Source: Rhodospirillum rubrum ATCC 11170
GTDB lineage: Bacteria; Pseudomonadota; Alphaproteobacteria; Rhodospirillales; Rhodospirillaceae
Reading direction: 5' to 3'
Length of the DNA: 64,000 bases
Assembly (NCBI RefSeq): GCF_000013085.1
Contig: NC_007643.1
Location: 977,001 to 1,041,000, forward strand
Shown piece after piece: positions 34,611-43,086 of this stretch. The position numbers and the translations under genes were made by a program. The notes under the pieces are model-generated. The model did not search any database. It was not told the origin of the DNA and worked only from the letters and a program-made list of their open reading frames with translations. How positions within the stretch are numbered: position 1 is the first letter of the stretch; every line of letters begins with the position of its first letter.

Positions 34611-35085
34611 ATGGGCGATAACGGTGAACATCGGAAACAGGCTGTCTCCGGGGCCGCCTTCAAGGAGTATCTGCATCGCTCGATGGTCGCCATGCCCGAT
34701 ATGGCCGGCAAACTCGCCCAAGAGGAGCAGTGGATCATCGCGCGTGACCAAGCCTGCGACGTCGCCATCGGCGACTATGTGCTCGACGTCGTCCGCCGCC
34801 GTCATTTTTTTGGACGAGCGGCCATATCACTCCCGACGGCCTGGGCGTTCTCGCCTCCCGCCTTTATCGGGCGGCCCAGGCTTTCCTGGGTGGCGAGCCG
34901 CGGCGGGGGCAAGGGCGGCGGATTTGCCGCCGATGGGACCGCTGCAGGTCCCCATCCACCCCTATGTCGCCGAAGCCGCCGGGCTGGCCTTCTGGCATCC
35001 CGAGATGCGCTATCGTTGGTACGACAACCTCTGGACCTTCGAGGAGTATATCACCCGCTATCTCGCCTATGACCGGTCCTGGTGA
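34611..35085 (+). pseudogene. Decayed gene of unknown function, two frameshifts
   Basis: Three frames carry good protein-like sequence one after another: VAMPDMAGKLAQEEQWIIAR and CDVAIGDYVLDVVRRRHF, then TSGHITPDGLGVLASRLYRA, then HPYVAEAAGLAFWHPEMRYR and NLWTFEEYITRYLAYDRSW. The breaks are near 34806 and 34920. The assembled ancestor would have had about 155 residues. I do not recognise the family. Confidence 0.5.
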
Positions 35086-35291
35086 GGACCCGGCCGCGTC
35101 GCTCCGCTCATCGGCGTCGCGTCGTGCCGTGGCCGACGTTATGCCAAGAGGCTCCACCTCTCGCCCCTCTCCGCGAAGGGCCCCCGGCCCTTCGAACCCG
35201 TAGAAAATGTGGCCAAAGAAAAGGGGTCGCGATGTCGTCGCAGGGGGCGGGCGATCGATGGCGGCGGGGCGGCTGGGGCCTCTGATCGCCA

Positions 35292-35314
35292 GCGATGAGG
35301 ACCGTCTGATCACG
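35292..35314 (+). repeat. 23-bp dispersed repeat, copy 2
   Basis: Identical to 19222-19244 and in the same orientation. Flanks on both sides differ, so the repeat ends are sharp. Confidence 0.7.
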
Positions 35315-35745
35315 CAAAAAAGGCAAAAAAGGGGTCAGACCCCAGATGGCCTCGAGCGGACGACCTCTGCCGCCTTCCGAGGTCCCGTCGCCGGGACGCG
35401 GAGTCCGTTGAAGCCGCAAAGGGAGTTGTGCCCTGGAGCACGCGGGTCAGATCGGCTCACGGATTCCCTCTGATAGCATGGTGTGGCGGCCACGTGCCGA
35501 CCACGGACGGAAGCGTGAGACGGCGACGAGACAACTCTCGGGGGGTGACACCAGAAGGCCCATTACGGAGGCCCCTTTTCCAACATCGTGCGCAGTGCCA
35601 TCATCTCGTCGGTCATCGTGGTCCCCCTTGGTTGGGGAAGTGGTGAGGTGGCCAAACTTTACCGAAGATCCACGATGATCGCCCCTGCCAGGACAGCCCT
35701 TCCGGTCGGCTACGCCGCCCTACGGGGCCATCCTGGCAGCGCTCC

Positions 35746-35769
35746 TACACCACATCCGGGGACACGATC
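35746..35769 (+). repeat. Motif shared with the CRISPR-flanking inverted repeats
   Basis: TACACCAC and GGGACACGATC, separated by five variable bases, occur here as they do inside the 72-bp repeats at 3865-3936 and 14885-14956. It ends 2 bp before the start codon of the HEPN-like gene. This suggests that the same kind of mobile element bordered both defence-type loci. Confidence 0.6.
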
Positions 35770-35771
35770 GC

Positions 35772-36914
35772 ATGGGCACATTTTCATTGGACAAAACGCG
35801 CGAAAACGTCTTTCGGGCAATCACACCTTTAAAGAAGCCCCAGCCCGACGACCAAGGATCAGGAAGTAGGGCTGTATTTAAAGGAATACCTCATCACGAA
35901 TATTATCTCATCTTTTTACTGCTCGTGGATCTTCTCGACTTCAAGTATTGGGGGCCGGGTGAGAAGGTCGCCTACATCATCCCGGTTGGGTTTGAGGGGT
36001 TTCGCTACTCTATTGTCTATGCAAAATTTGGAATGAAAATCGAATATTCCGAGGGCGGAAATGCAGCGGAGGTCTATGCTGCGATAAAGAGAGGAATCAA
36101 GGCTGCGAAGCCGTACTACCTCTGGAGAGCAGAAACAGCCTCCTGCTCCTCTGATTTGAATCTAATATCGAAATGCCCTCAGCTTTGGGATAAGTACATC
36201 TTTTTGAAAGAACAAAGTGAAGCATTGATGGGGAGGTTTGTAGCTGAAAAAGACAACGTCGTAGTTGAGAAGGGAGAAAGCAGTTTTGGCAATTGGACCT
36301 CAGTATCTTATCCGGCCTATAAGTTTAAAAACCAATCAATTTGGCTACATGAAGCGGCCGTGGACGCTTTCTTTGGATGGTGCGAGCAAGCCCTCGTACA
36401 CATAGCTGTCCTCATGGGTAAGCTAAGCACCGGAAAAGAAATCGCAGAGCTTCTGAGGCAGGAGTTTGGAGAGAAGTGCAAGTTGATTTTAGATCTCTCA
36501 GATATCAAAGATAAGTCATCATTTGATGACATTTTGGACTTGAGAGTTCAGCTACGGAATTATGTCGCCCACGGCTCCTTTGGGAAAGACGGTTCAACAT
36601 TTCAATTTCATTCGCGTGTAGGTGCGGTGCCGTTGAAGATATTGGATCAGCACGCTCGCTCGGAGTTTTCATTTGGAACGTATCGTCCCAGGGATTGGGA
36701 ACGTGACTATGCCCGAATTGATAGCTTTCTGGGTCGGCTTTGGTCCGGAAGCAGAGAACCGGCGAAGCTGTACCTAGAAACGGGATTCCCTTGTGTTCTC
36801 ACTTACGTCATGGACGGTACTTATCACAGAGCGATGCTGAACCGCGACGAAATGAGAGGGTTTATCGAGCATTTATCGAGACAAATTGATGACGCAGCCA
36901 ATATGGATTTCTGA
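35772..36914 (+). CDS. HEPN-like protein, possible RNase effector
   Basis: A 380-aa protein with clearly lower GC than its surroundings. The middle part has a helix HEAAVDAFFGWCEQALVHIA and, about 60 residues later, LDLRVQLRNYVAHGSF with Arg262 and His267 in the Rx4H spacing of HEPN RNases. The rest shows no recognised domain. HEPN proteins act in toxin-antitoxin, abortive infection and CRISPR effectors, where the Arg-His pair cuts RNA. It stands alone, and no antitoxin-like partner gene is obvious. Base composition and flanking repeats indicate transfer. Assignment is by motif and helix pattern only. Confidence 0.6.
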   Translation: MGTFSLDKTRENVFRAITPLKKPQPDDQGSGSRAVFKGIPHHEYYLIFLLLVDLLDFKYWGPGEKVAYIIPVGFEGFRYSIVYAKFGMKIEYSEGGNAAEVYAAIKRGIKAAKPYYLWRAETASCSSDLNLISKCPQLWDKYIFLKEQSEALMGRFVAEKDNVVVEKGESSFGNWTSVSYPAYKFKNQSIWLHEAAVDAFFGWCEQALVHIAVLMGKLSTGKEIAELLRQEFGEKCKLILDLSDIKDKSSFDDILDLRVQLRNYVAHGSFGKDGSTFQFHSRVGAVPLKILDQHARSEFSFGTYRPRDWERDYARIDSFLGRLWSGSREPAKLYLETGFPCVLTYVMDGTYHRAMLNRDEMRGFIEHLSRQIDDAANMDF

Positions 36915-37181
36915 GCATCGTTGTAAGGCTGCTTGCTGGCCGTCCTCATAGGGTGGATGAACGGGGCGATCGCCGATGTGCCGGGGTTCGCCTATGCCCA
37001 GCAGATACGCCAGGATGACGTCGTCCATCTTATCCACCACCCGCCGCGCGGCCTGCGCCGGGTTTAGGTCGGTATCGCCGACACCCCCCGACCAGACCCG
37101 ATGGGTGCGCTTGGTGGTAAACGGATCGTCCGCGCGATAGCGCCGCCCCCGGTCGATGACGCTGACCTCTGTCACATCCAT
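36873..37181 (-). CDS. Hypothetical protein, possibly a truncated gene
   Basis: A 102-aa frame from the ATG at 37181 (MDVTEVSVIDRGRRYRADDP), convergent with and overlapping the end of the HEPN-like gene. It includes VVDKMDDVILAYLLGIGEP, which looks like a real helix, and high-GC codon use like the neighbouring native genes. The C-terminal end may be fused to acquired DNA because it lies at the border of the low-GC gene. No family recognised. Confidence 0.35.
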   Translation of the reverse strand: MDVTEVSVIDRGRRYRADDPFTTKRTHRVWSGGVGDTDLNPAQAARRVVDKMDDVILAYLLGIGEPRHIGDRPVHPPYEDGQQAALQRCSEIHIGCVINLSR

Positions 37182-37236
37182 GAAGAGAGAAAAAGGGAAG
37201 GAAAAGCGGTCTGCCCCCATTTAAGGGCGCGCTGGT

Positions 37237-38175
37237 CTATTCGGCGGGTGTCCGCGTCTGGAGGGGGGCGGCCCTTGATCGGCTGTTTAGCACATCGGCG
37301 GTGGCGGCCAGGGTGTCCAGGGTTTCGCCCGGGGTCAGCAGCCAGCAGGGCGTTAAGGACGCCAGTCCGGCCAGATCCGCCATCAGCGCCGCCGCTCCCG
37401 CCCGATCGCCGTCATAGGCCGGGCGGCTCCATAGCGCCCGGGCCAAGCAGGCCGCCGCCCGTCCCGGTGACAGCGCTTCGCACCGCGGCGAGGGCGCGCG
37501 ATTGAGCACGATGGCCAGCCCCTTGATCGGCCAGGGGCCGGGCGCGCCGCCGCTCCAGGCCGTGTCGAAGCGGTCCACGCCCGGTCGCGGCTGCGGGCAT
37601 CGCGCCAGATCAAGGCCGAGCGCCCGGGCCGAGCGTTTCCACAGGCGCAGGCGCGGCGCCCCGCGCAGCAACCGGGCCTGGGGGGCCGTCGGCGCCACCG
37701 CCAGCACGCCATCGGCGAGGACTGGCCATCCCCGGAGGGCGAGGGTGGCGGCGAGCGAGGATTTGCCCAAGCCGGAGGCGCCGACGATCAGCAGGGCGCC
37801 GCCCTCCACCCCCAGCGCCGCCCCATCCAGGGGGAGCAGGCCCCGCTGACGCAGCAGCGCCGCCAATACCGGCCCGCCCAGCAGCAAGCCCAGGGTGACG
37901 GGGTCGGCACCCTCGGCGGCCTCGATCCCGACCCGGTCGCCCCCCTCGATATGGAAGCGCCCGATCCCGGGCAGAGACAACAGCGTCCGCCCATCCTCCG
38001 CCCGCCGCCAAACCGGATGGCCGGGCCCGGTCTCTGGGGGGGCGGCGGCCGGCGGTCCCAGGGTCACCGTGATATCGGCGTCGTCGGCGCCATCGACCGC
38101 CACCGCGCCCGGGGGAACCAGGGCGCCGCGATAGCGCCAGCCCGACACATCGCCAAACACCGTCGCGCCGGTCAT
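37237..38175 (-). CDS. HprK-like protein of the lasso-type cluster, copy A
   Basis: A 312-aa protein from the ATG at 38175. It has the HprK C-terminal layout: LLPLDGAALGV at about 113-123, Walker A GASGLGKS at 132-139, and LADGVLAV where active members have an Asp pair; here the second Asp is Gly156. It may bind nucleotide but be a weak or inactive kinase. Known lasso kinases phosphorylate the precursor's C-terminal Ser. It is the last gene of a B1-B2-kinase operon, 4 nt after B2. Confidence 0.8.
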   Translation of the reverse strand: MTGATVFGDVSGWRYRGALVPPGAVAVDGADDADITVTLGPPAAAPPETGPGHPVWRRAEDGRTLLSLPGIGRFHIEGGDRVGIEAAEGADPVTLGLLLGGPVLAALLRQRGLLPLDGAALGVEGGALLIVGASGLGKSSLAATLALRGWPVLADGVLAVAPTAPQARLLRGAPRLRLWKRSARALGLDLARCPQPRPGVDRFDTAWSGGAPGPWPIKGLAIVLNRAPSPRCEALSPGRAAACLARALWSRPAYDGDRAGAAALMADLAGLASLTPCWLLTPGETLDTLAATADVLNSRSRAAPLQTRTPAE

Positions 38176-38179
38176 CTCC

Positions 38180-38614
38180 TTAGCCTTCGCCAAGGCCGCC
38201 GCTGAAGGCGGCAAGCGGAACGAAGACCTGGGCATTGGCCGCGCCAAGCACCGGCGCCCCGGCGCTGAGCAACCACGCATGGGCCTTCAGCAGCCCGTCC
38301 TTTGAGCGGACGCCGAGAACCACCGTTGCTTGCAGGCGGCGGCGGCGCAGCATCAGCGCCCCCGCCAGGGCCCGAGGAAGACACCGGGTCTCGCCGGGCA
38401 AGCGGCGAGCCGCCCGGTCGATGGCCAATCCGATAGGGCGGGCGGCCGGCGGAGCCCGGTCGTCGAAGGCGCCCGCCGGCGCCATCGTCAGGCGTAGGGA
38501 GCGGAAGATCAGCCCAACGGGCAAGACCGACAGCGCCAGCCGCGCCGCGATCAGCAGGGCCAGGGCCTCGAGGGCGCGCAGCCAATCCGCCGGGCGTTTG
38601 GCGGGCGGGCTCAC
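38180..38614 (-). CDS. Lasso peptide biosynthesis B2 protein (leader peptidase)
   Basis: A 144-aa protein of the transglutaminase-like family. The catalytic Cys is in GETRCLPRALAG, near residue 78, and the His in LLKAHAWLLS. The N-terminus has a hydrophobic stretch (ALLIAARLALSVLPVGLIF) that probably anchors it at the membrane. It would cleave the leader of the precursor at 45045-45203. It overlaps the PqqD-like gene by 4 nt. Confidence 0.88.
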   Translation of the reverse strand: MSPPAKRPADWLRALEALALLIAARLALSVLPVGLIFRSLRLTMAPAGAFDDRAPPAARPIGLAIDRAARRLPGETRCLPRALAGALMLRRRRLQATVVLGVRSKDGLLKAHAWLLSAGAPVLGAANAQVFVPLAAFSGGLGEG

Positions 38615-38898
38615 GGCTGGCGCAGGTCGATCAGTTCGGCGGCGATCATCTCGGCGAACAGGGCGCGCACATCGCGCTCGATGGTCGCGCGGTCGGCCGC
38701 ATAGTCGGTCGCCAAAGCGTCACACAACGCCGAAACCGTCACCGGCGCCTCGATGCGCCGCCAGATATCGGCGCCGATCTCGTCTAGTGAAAAATAAGAG
38801 CCCTGCTTGATCTGAAAAATGACCAACTCGCGATTCACCGCCGAGAACAGCAGATCCGGATCGCGTGACACGGTCGTGGTGGAGGAAATCTCGGTCAT
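38611..38898 (-). CDS. PqqD-like RiPP recognition protein (lasso B1)
   Basis: A 95-aa protein from the ATG at 38898; an extension to 38937 is possible but atypical for the family. It has the PqqD fold motif FQIKQGSYFSLDEIGADIW followed by a helical C-terminus ending in LIDLRQP. It should bind the aromatic-x2-Pro-x-Leu segment of the precursor leader. It is the first gene of the minus-strand operon B1-B2-kinase and is divergent from the second HprK-like gene at 38999. Confidence 0.88.
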   Translation of the reverse strand: MTEISSTTTVSRDPDLLFSAVNRELVIFQIKQGSYFSLDEIGADIWRRIEAPVTVSALCDALATDYAADRATIERDVRALFAEMIAAELIDLRQP

Positions 38899-38998
38899 GC
38901 CCCGTTTCGTCCCGTATAAAAGGCCCGCACTTTGCAAATTTCTAGCATTCGCAAGGGTGGGTGTCTATGATCGCCGCCGTTTTCACCCTCGGTCCTCT

Positions 38999-39982
38999 AT
39001 GGCCTACCCGGATAGAATGCCCCTGCTCACCGATCAAGGCCAGACCCAAGGAAACCGTCTCCATCCCTATCTGGTGTCGGGCGTCCGCTTCGCCCTAGGC
39101 CACCCTTTGCCGCTGGTTGCCGCCGATCCGGGAGGGCCGGCCCTGGCGCAGGTCGCCGTGACCGTGGCCCCGCTTGCCCCGCCCCCGGTCGCCGAGGCGG
39201 CGGTGTCCATCGGCATGGGCATGTGGGTCGGTCCGAACCGGGTTTTGTTCTCGTTCGGAGCGCACGGCCGCGCCCTGGTCGACCGGGTATCGGGGGTGAC
39301 GTTGGATTTCGATCCCGCTCTCGACCCGCATCTGTTGGCCCAATACTTTTGCGGCACTCTTATCAGCGCCGTTCTCCACCTTTGCCGACTGCCGCCCCTC
39401 CACGCCAGTTGTCTCGTCCATCCGGCGACGGGGGGCGCCATCGCCCTGGTCGCCCGCCGTGGGGACGGGAAATCGACCCTGGCGGCCATGCTGCGGGAAC
39501 GCGGGTGGCGGCCTTTGGCCGATGACGTGACCGCCGTCGCTCCGGCCGCCAACGGCGTTCCCCAGGCCTGGCCCGGCCCCCCGCGCTTCCGCCTGTCGCC
39601 CGACTCGATGGCCGCCGTCGGGCTAACCGACGGAACGGCGGTGGGGTTTCCCGGAGCGGCGAAGAATCTGGTCGAAAAGGGCGGGGCGCCGTGGCAGGTC
39701 GGCCCCGCGCCTTTGGTCGCGGTGATCGAATTGGCCGACGGTACCGAAGAGCGCCCGCTGGTGCGCCCTTGCGCCCCCCATGTCGCGGCCACGGTGCTCG
39801 GCGCCCATACCTTCCGGCGGCGCCTGATCGCCCCCCTTGGCTTGGTGGCCGACCATGCCGCCCGCTGCCTGGGGCTGCTGAGCCATGTCTCCGTATTCAG
39901 GCTTGTCCGGCGGCGGGACCTCGGCCAATTGGGTGGTCTCGCCGACGCGGTCGAGGAGCTTGCCGACCGGCTTGGGCGGTGA
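38999..39982 (+). CDS. HprK-like protein of the lasso-type cluster, copy B
   Basis: About 327 aa from the ATG at 38999. Motifs: LPPLHASCLVH (the HprK LHAS strand), the P-loop RRGDGKST and an intact LADDVTAV with two Asp. Of the three HprK-like proteins of this cluster it is the one with both a usable P-loop and an intact Asp pair, so it is the best candidate for the active peptide kinase. It is followed by a sulfotransferase gene after 144 bp. Confidence 0.8.
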   Translation: MAYPDRMPLLTDQGQTQGNRLHPYLVSGVRFALGHPLPLVAADPGGPALAQVAVTVAPLAPPPVAEAAVSIGMGMWVGPNRVLFSFGAHGRALVDRVSGVTLDFDPALDPHLLAQYFCGTLISAVLHLCRLPPLHASCLVHPATGGAIALVARRGDGKSTLAAMLRERGWRPLADDVTAVAPAANGVPQAWPGPPRFRLSPDSMAAVGLTDGTAVGFPGAAKNLVEKGGAPWQVGPAPLVAVIELADGTEERPLVRPCAPHVAATVLGAHTFRRRLIAPLGLVADHAARCLGLLSHVSVFRLVRRRDLGQLGGLADAVEELADRLGR

Positions 39983-40126
39983 TCGCGGCGCGGGTCAGGC
40001 CTTTGGCCTCCGCAGGGCGATGCGGCCGCTGTCCCAATCATCGCCCTCGACGCAGAAGCCATAAAGCCAGAGGATGCGGGGGTGGGCGCCGCGTTATCCG
40101 GCGTTCAACCTGTTGGCGGGCCGACC

Positions 40127-40981
40127 ATGTCCGATATGCGAAACCTGATCTGGATTGCCGCCTATCCCAAGTCGGGCAGCACCTGGATGCGCTTGTTCGT
40201 GGCCCATCTGCTGGCCGAGAAGGCCGACGCGGCAAGCATAAGGGACCAGATCTTGCGCGTTCCGGTCGATTTCGGCCTGATGGGGTTCGATACCGCGCTG
40301 GGGATCAAGCTTGCCGATTTCACGCCCGAGGAGGCGGTTGTCTTGAAGCCGCGCCGCCTGGAGGCCGAAGCCCGCCTGCTTTCCAGGCCAAGCCTGTTCC
40401 GCACCCATGACGCCTGGGTGCGAACCTCGGCGGGCGAGCCCCTGCTTTCGGCGGCGGCGACGGCGCGCGCCATCCATCTGGTCCGCGATCCGCGCGACAT
40501 CGCCGTCTCCTTCGCCGAATTCTTCGATTGCGACCAGGATCAGGCGATCTCGCGGATGGCCGATCCCGAGTACCGGTTGGTCTTCGATCCCGATGGGCCG
40601 GCCGGACCGCAGGTGCCGATCACGCTGCTCGATTGGAGCGGCCATTGCCGGAGCTGGCTGGCGGCCGAGGAGGTTCCCCGCCTGCTGGTTCGATACGAGG
40701 ATCTTTTGGCCGATCCGCTGGGGGAATTCACCCGCATGGCGGTCTTCGCCGGCCTTCCCGCCAGCGCCGAGCGGATCGGCAGGGCGGTCGAGGAGACGCG
40801 CTTTGACCGCCTGAAGGCGCGGGATCAAAACGAGGGCTTCGCCTTTCGCGGCGATGGTCGCAGCCACTTCCGCGTCGGGCGTGCCGGGGGCTGGCGGGAC
40901 GGTCTGACGGCCGAACAGGCGCGCCGCATCGAGCGCGACCATGGCGAGGTGATGACGCGTTTGGGATACGCCCTCGGCTGA
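40127..40981 (+). CDS. PAPS-dependent sulfotransferase, copy A
   Basis: A 284-aa protein of the sulfotransferase-1 fold. The 5'-phosphosulfate loop is AAYPKSGSTWMR at residues 10-21 and the 3'-phosphate motif is LVRDPRDIAVSFAEF. The C-terminal RxGxxGxW-type element appears as FRVGRAGGWRDGL. It transfers sulfate from PAPS to hydroxyl groups. In this setting, between lasso kinase and cyclase genes, the RiPP product is the likely substrate. A second sulfotransferase lies at 44052-44921. Confidence 0.88.
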   Translation: MSDMRNLIWIAAYPKSGSTWMRLFVAHLLAEKADAASIRDQILRVPVDFGLMGFDTALGIKLADFTPEEAVVLKPRRLEAEARLLSRPSLFRTHDAWVRTSAGEPLLSAAATARAIHLVRDPRDIAVSFAEFFDCDQDQAISRMADPEYRLVFDPDGPAGPQVPITLLDWSGHCRSWLAAEEVPRLLVRYEDLLADPLGEFTRMAVFAGLPASAERIGRAVEETRFDRLKARDQNEGFAFRGDGRSHFRVGRAGGWRDGLTAEQARRIERDHGEVMTRLGYALG

Positions 40982-41003
40982 TCACGGCAGACCGGCCACC
41001 GGC

Positions 41004-42938
41004 CTAGTCATTGCCCCCTTCATTCCACCGGACGAAACGGGCGACATGCAGGCCGCGAACCAGGGCGAGGGCATGGTCATGGTGCCGTGGCGCAGCGTCC
41101 CGGGCGATGTCTGGCCAAGAGTCCAATAGATGTCCGGCCCGTTCCAGATCCAGCAAAGTCGCGACCAAAGGGGATTTGGCAAGGCGCGGCAGGTCGGCCT
41201 GATAGCTTTCGCGCAGGCTCGACAGCGTATCAAACCATTCGGGATGTTGCGCGCCGAGCCTGTCTTCCATAAGGATTTCTGGCGGCAGGCGGTCGGCCAG
41301 GGTTCGGCGGGCCAGCCAGCGCAACCGACCGTCGCGGCAGAACTGGGGGGAGGGCACCCGCAGCGTGAATTCGACCAAGGGCAGATAGGCGAGGGGGGAG
41401 CGTAGCTCGAAGCCGTCCACGGCCGTGGTTTGCGCCGCGAGATCGCCGCGCAGCCGCCCGTAGCGCTCCAAAATCAAGGCCCGTGAGGCGGCTGGGGTGG
41501 TGGTCGGCATGGGGAAGCCGGGCGCGCCGGCCGCCCTTGCCCGCGCTTCAAGGCCAAGAGCGCGCACGGCCTCGGGGCGGGTAAGGGTCCAGCTGCGCCA
41601 ACTTCCCGGGTTTCTCCCCAAGGATCGCAGGGGGCTCAACCCGGGTATGCGGTAGAGCAGCGTTTCGCGCGCCACCTTGGGCCACGACCAGCCGCGCTGC
41701 CGGCGCCAGCCGGCGAGTTCCCGCGCCAGCGCCATCAGCCGGCCCTGACGCAACAGGGCCATCGGCGCCCCGCGCCCCGGGGCGCTCAAGGTGGTGTTGC
41801 CGTAGTCGCCGGTCAGCAAGACCCGATGCCCGGCGGCGCGGGCCTGATCGACGGCGCCAAGCAGCCAGCCGATGTTATCGGCGGCGCGGGCGGCCAGACC
41901 ATAGCGCTGAAACAGGCAGGTCTGGTCTTCATCAAAGCGATGGGGGCCGGCCTGTTCGACGCTCATCACCCGCAGATTGGGGTGGAGGGCGGCGAGGGCG
42001 GCGAGCTTGGGCCGCTCGTCCGGGTAGCTGGTGGACAGCTCCGGTCCGCTCCAGTCCGTCGGCGGCACCCGGCAATACAGCGGCAAGGGCCTGGGCGCCA
42101 GCAGCCGCGCCGCGGTGGCGGCGACGCCCGCCGAATCAAGGCCGCCGCTTCCGAGCACGGCGACCGGGCGCAGGCTGCGCAGATTGGCGCGCACCGCCCG
42201 CTCCAGCAATTCGCGCGCCGCCTCCACGTAATCCTCGTCGCGCGGCAAGCGCAGTTCGCCGCCGACGGGGGGGTGCCAGAACGGGTCGATCACCGTCCCC
42301 TCCGGCGTGCAGACCACCAGATGGGCGCTGGGGACCCGGCTGATGTCGCGATAAAAGGTGCGGTCGCGTTCCCCCATGGTCAGCATCAGCAAGTCGCCGA
42401 GCACGGTCTCGTCCAAGACCCGCTCGACGCGCGGCAGGCGCAGCAGCGCCAGGGTGCTGGCGGCGAATGTGATGACCGGCCCTTGCCTGTGATAAAACAG
42501 CGACCGCCCGCCCATCGGATCGCGGGCCAGCACCAGCCGTCGGGCCGCCGCGTCCCAGACGGCCAGAACCCAAAAGCCGGCGAGGCCGGCCAGGATCGCC
42601 GTGCCCCACCGCTCATAGGCTGCCGCCACCAGCGCTCCGTCGGCCATGCCCTCGGCGCGTTTGCCGTCGAGCCCCAGGCGGTCGATCAAGCCGGCGCGGT
42701 CATCAAGCCGTCCGTCGAAAAGAAGGGTGATCCGCCCGTCGCGGCCCGTCCACGGCTGGCGATCGAAGCGGTCTTCCGGGGTCAGCGGCAGCGAGACGGC
42801 GGCGAAGGCTCCGGCCCGATCCCGGCGCAGGGTCGGCCGGCCGCCGGGCGCGGCGGCGAAAGCCCCGGCCATGGAGGCGGCCTCATCGGCGTCGGCCGGT
42901 TCGTCGTCCATGCGGACGACCCCGCAAAAAGCAGCCAT
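41004..42938 (-). CDS. Asparagine-synthase-like lasso cyclase (protein C)
   Basis: About 644 aa from MAAFCGVV at 42938. An N-terminal Ntn-hydrolase-like domain (GRLDDRAGLIDRLG, LVLARDPMGGRSLFYH) is followed by the ATP pyrophosphatase domain with VLGSGGLDSAGVAA, the PP-loop. In lasso pathways this enzyme adenylates an Asp/Glu side chain and closes the macrolactam with the N-terminal amine. The catalytic Cys that asparagine synthetases carry at position 2 is not at that position (Cys5 here), which fits a cyclase that does not use glutamine. It is convergent with sulfotransferase A. Confidence 0.85.
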   Translation of the reverse strand: MAAFCGVVRMDDEPADADEAASMAGAFAAAPGGRPTLRRDRAGAFAAVSLPLTPEDRFDRQPWTGRDGRITLLFDGRLDDRAGLIDRLGLDGKRAEGMADGALVAAAYERWGTAILAGLAGFWVLAVWDAAARRLVLARDPMGGRSLFYHRQGPVITFAASTLALLRLPRVERVLDETVLGDLLMLTMGERDRTFYRDISRVPSAHLVVCTPEGTVIDPFWHPPVGGELRLPRDEDYVEAARELLERAVRANLRSLRPVAVLGSGGLDSAGVAATAARLLAPRPLPLYCRVPPTDWSGPELSTSYPDERPKLAALAALHPNLRVMSVEQAGPHRFDEDQTCLFQRYGLAARAADNIGWLLGAVDQARAAGHRVLLTGDYGNTTLSAPGRGAPMALLRQGRLMALARELAGWRRQRGWSWPKVARETLLYRIPGLSPLRSLGRNPGSWRSWTLTRPEAVRALGLEARARAAGAPGFPMPTTTPAASRALILERYGRLRGDLAAQTTAVDGFELRSPLAYLPLVEFTLRVPSPQFCRDGRLRWLARRTLADRLPPEILMEDRLGAQHPEWFDTLSSLRESYQADLPRLAKSPLVATLLDLERAGHLLDSWPDIARDAAPRHHDHALALVRGLHVARFVRWNEGGND

Positions 42939-43086
42939 GCCACCCTTTCCTCTCAAGGCAGCCCGGGCTTCACCGCCATCTATGTCTTTCGCTGTGCCGG
43001 CCCGGGGATAAGAATGCTAAAAAAACGGCGTCCGGCCCTTCTCCGGCAAGGGAGAGACCACGCCCGGCTGATAGAGTGGCCAGTCT

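Larger units (their letters stand above)
35086..35771. other. Gene-free, degraded stretch before the HEPN-like gene
   Basis: No convincing coding sequence was found in these 690 bp. It contains the 23-bp repeat copy at 35292-35314 and a 13-bp palindrome GGGGTCAGACCCC near 35333, a motif often seen around REP/RAYT-type elements. It also holds a copy of the TACACCAC-N5-GGGACACGATC motif at 35746-35769. It looks like layered mobile-element debris. Confidence 0.5.

Noticed and set aside
36915-37236. A second copy of the TACACCAC-N5-GGGACACGATC motif, inverted, as a right border of the HEPN-like gene
   Set aside because: Not found; the nearest similar bases (GGGGCGATCGCC) do not fit.
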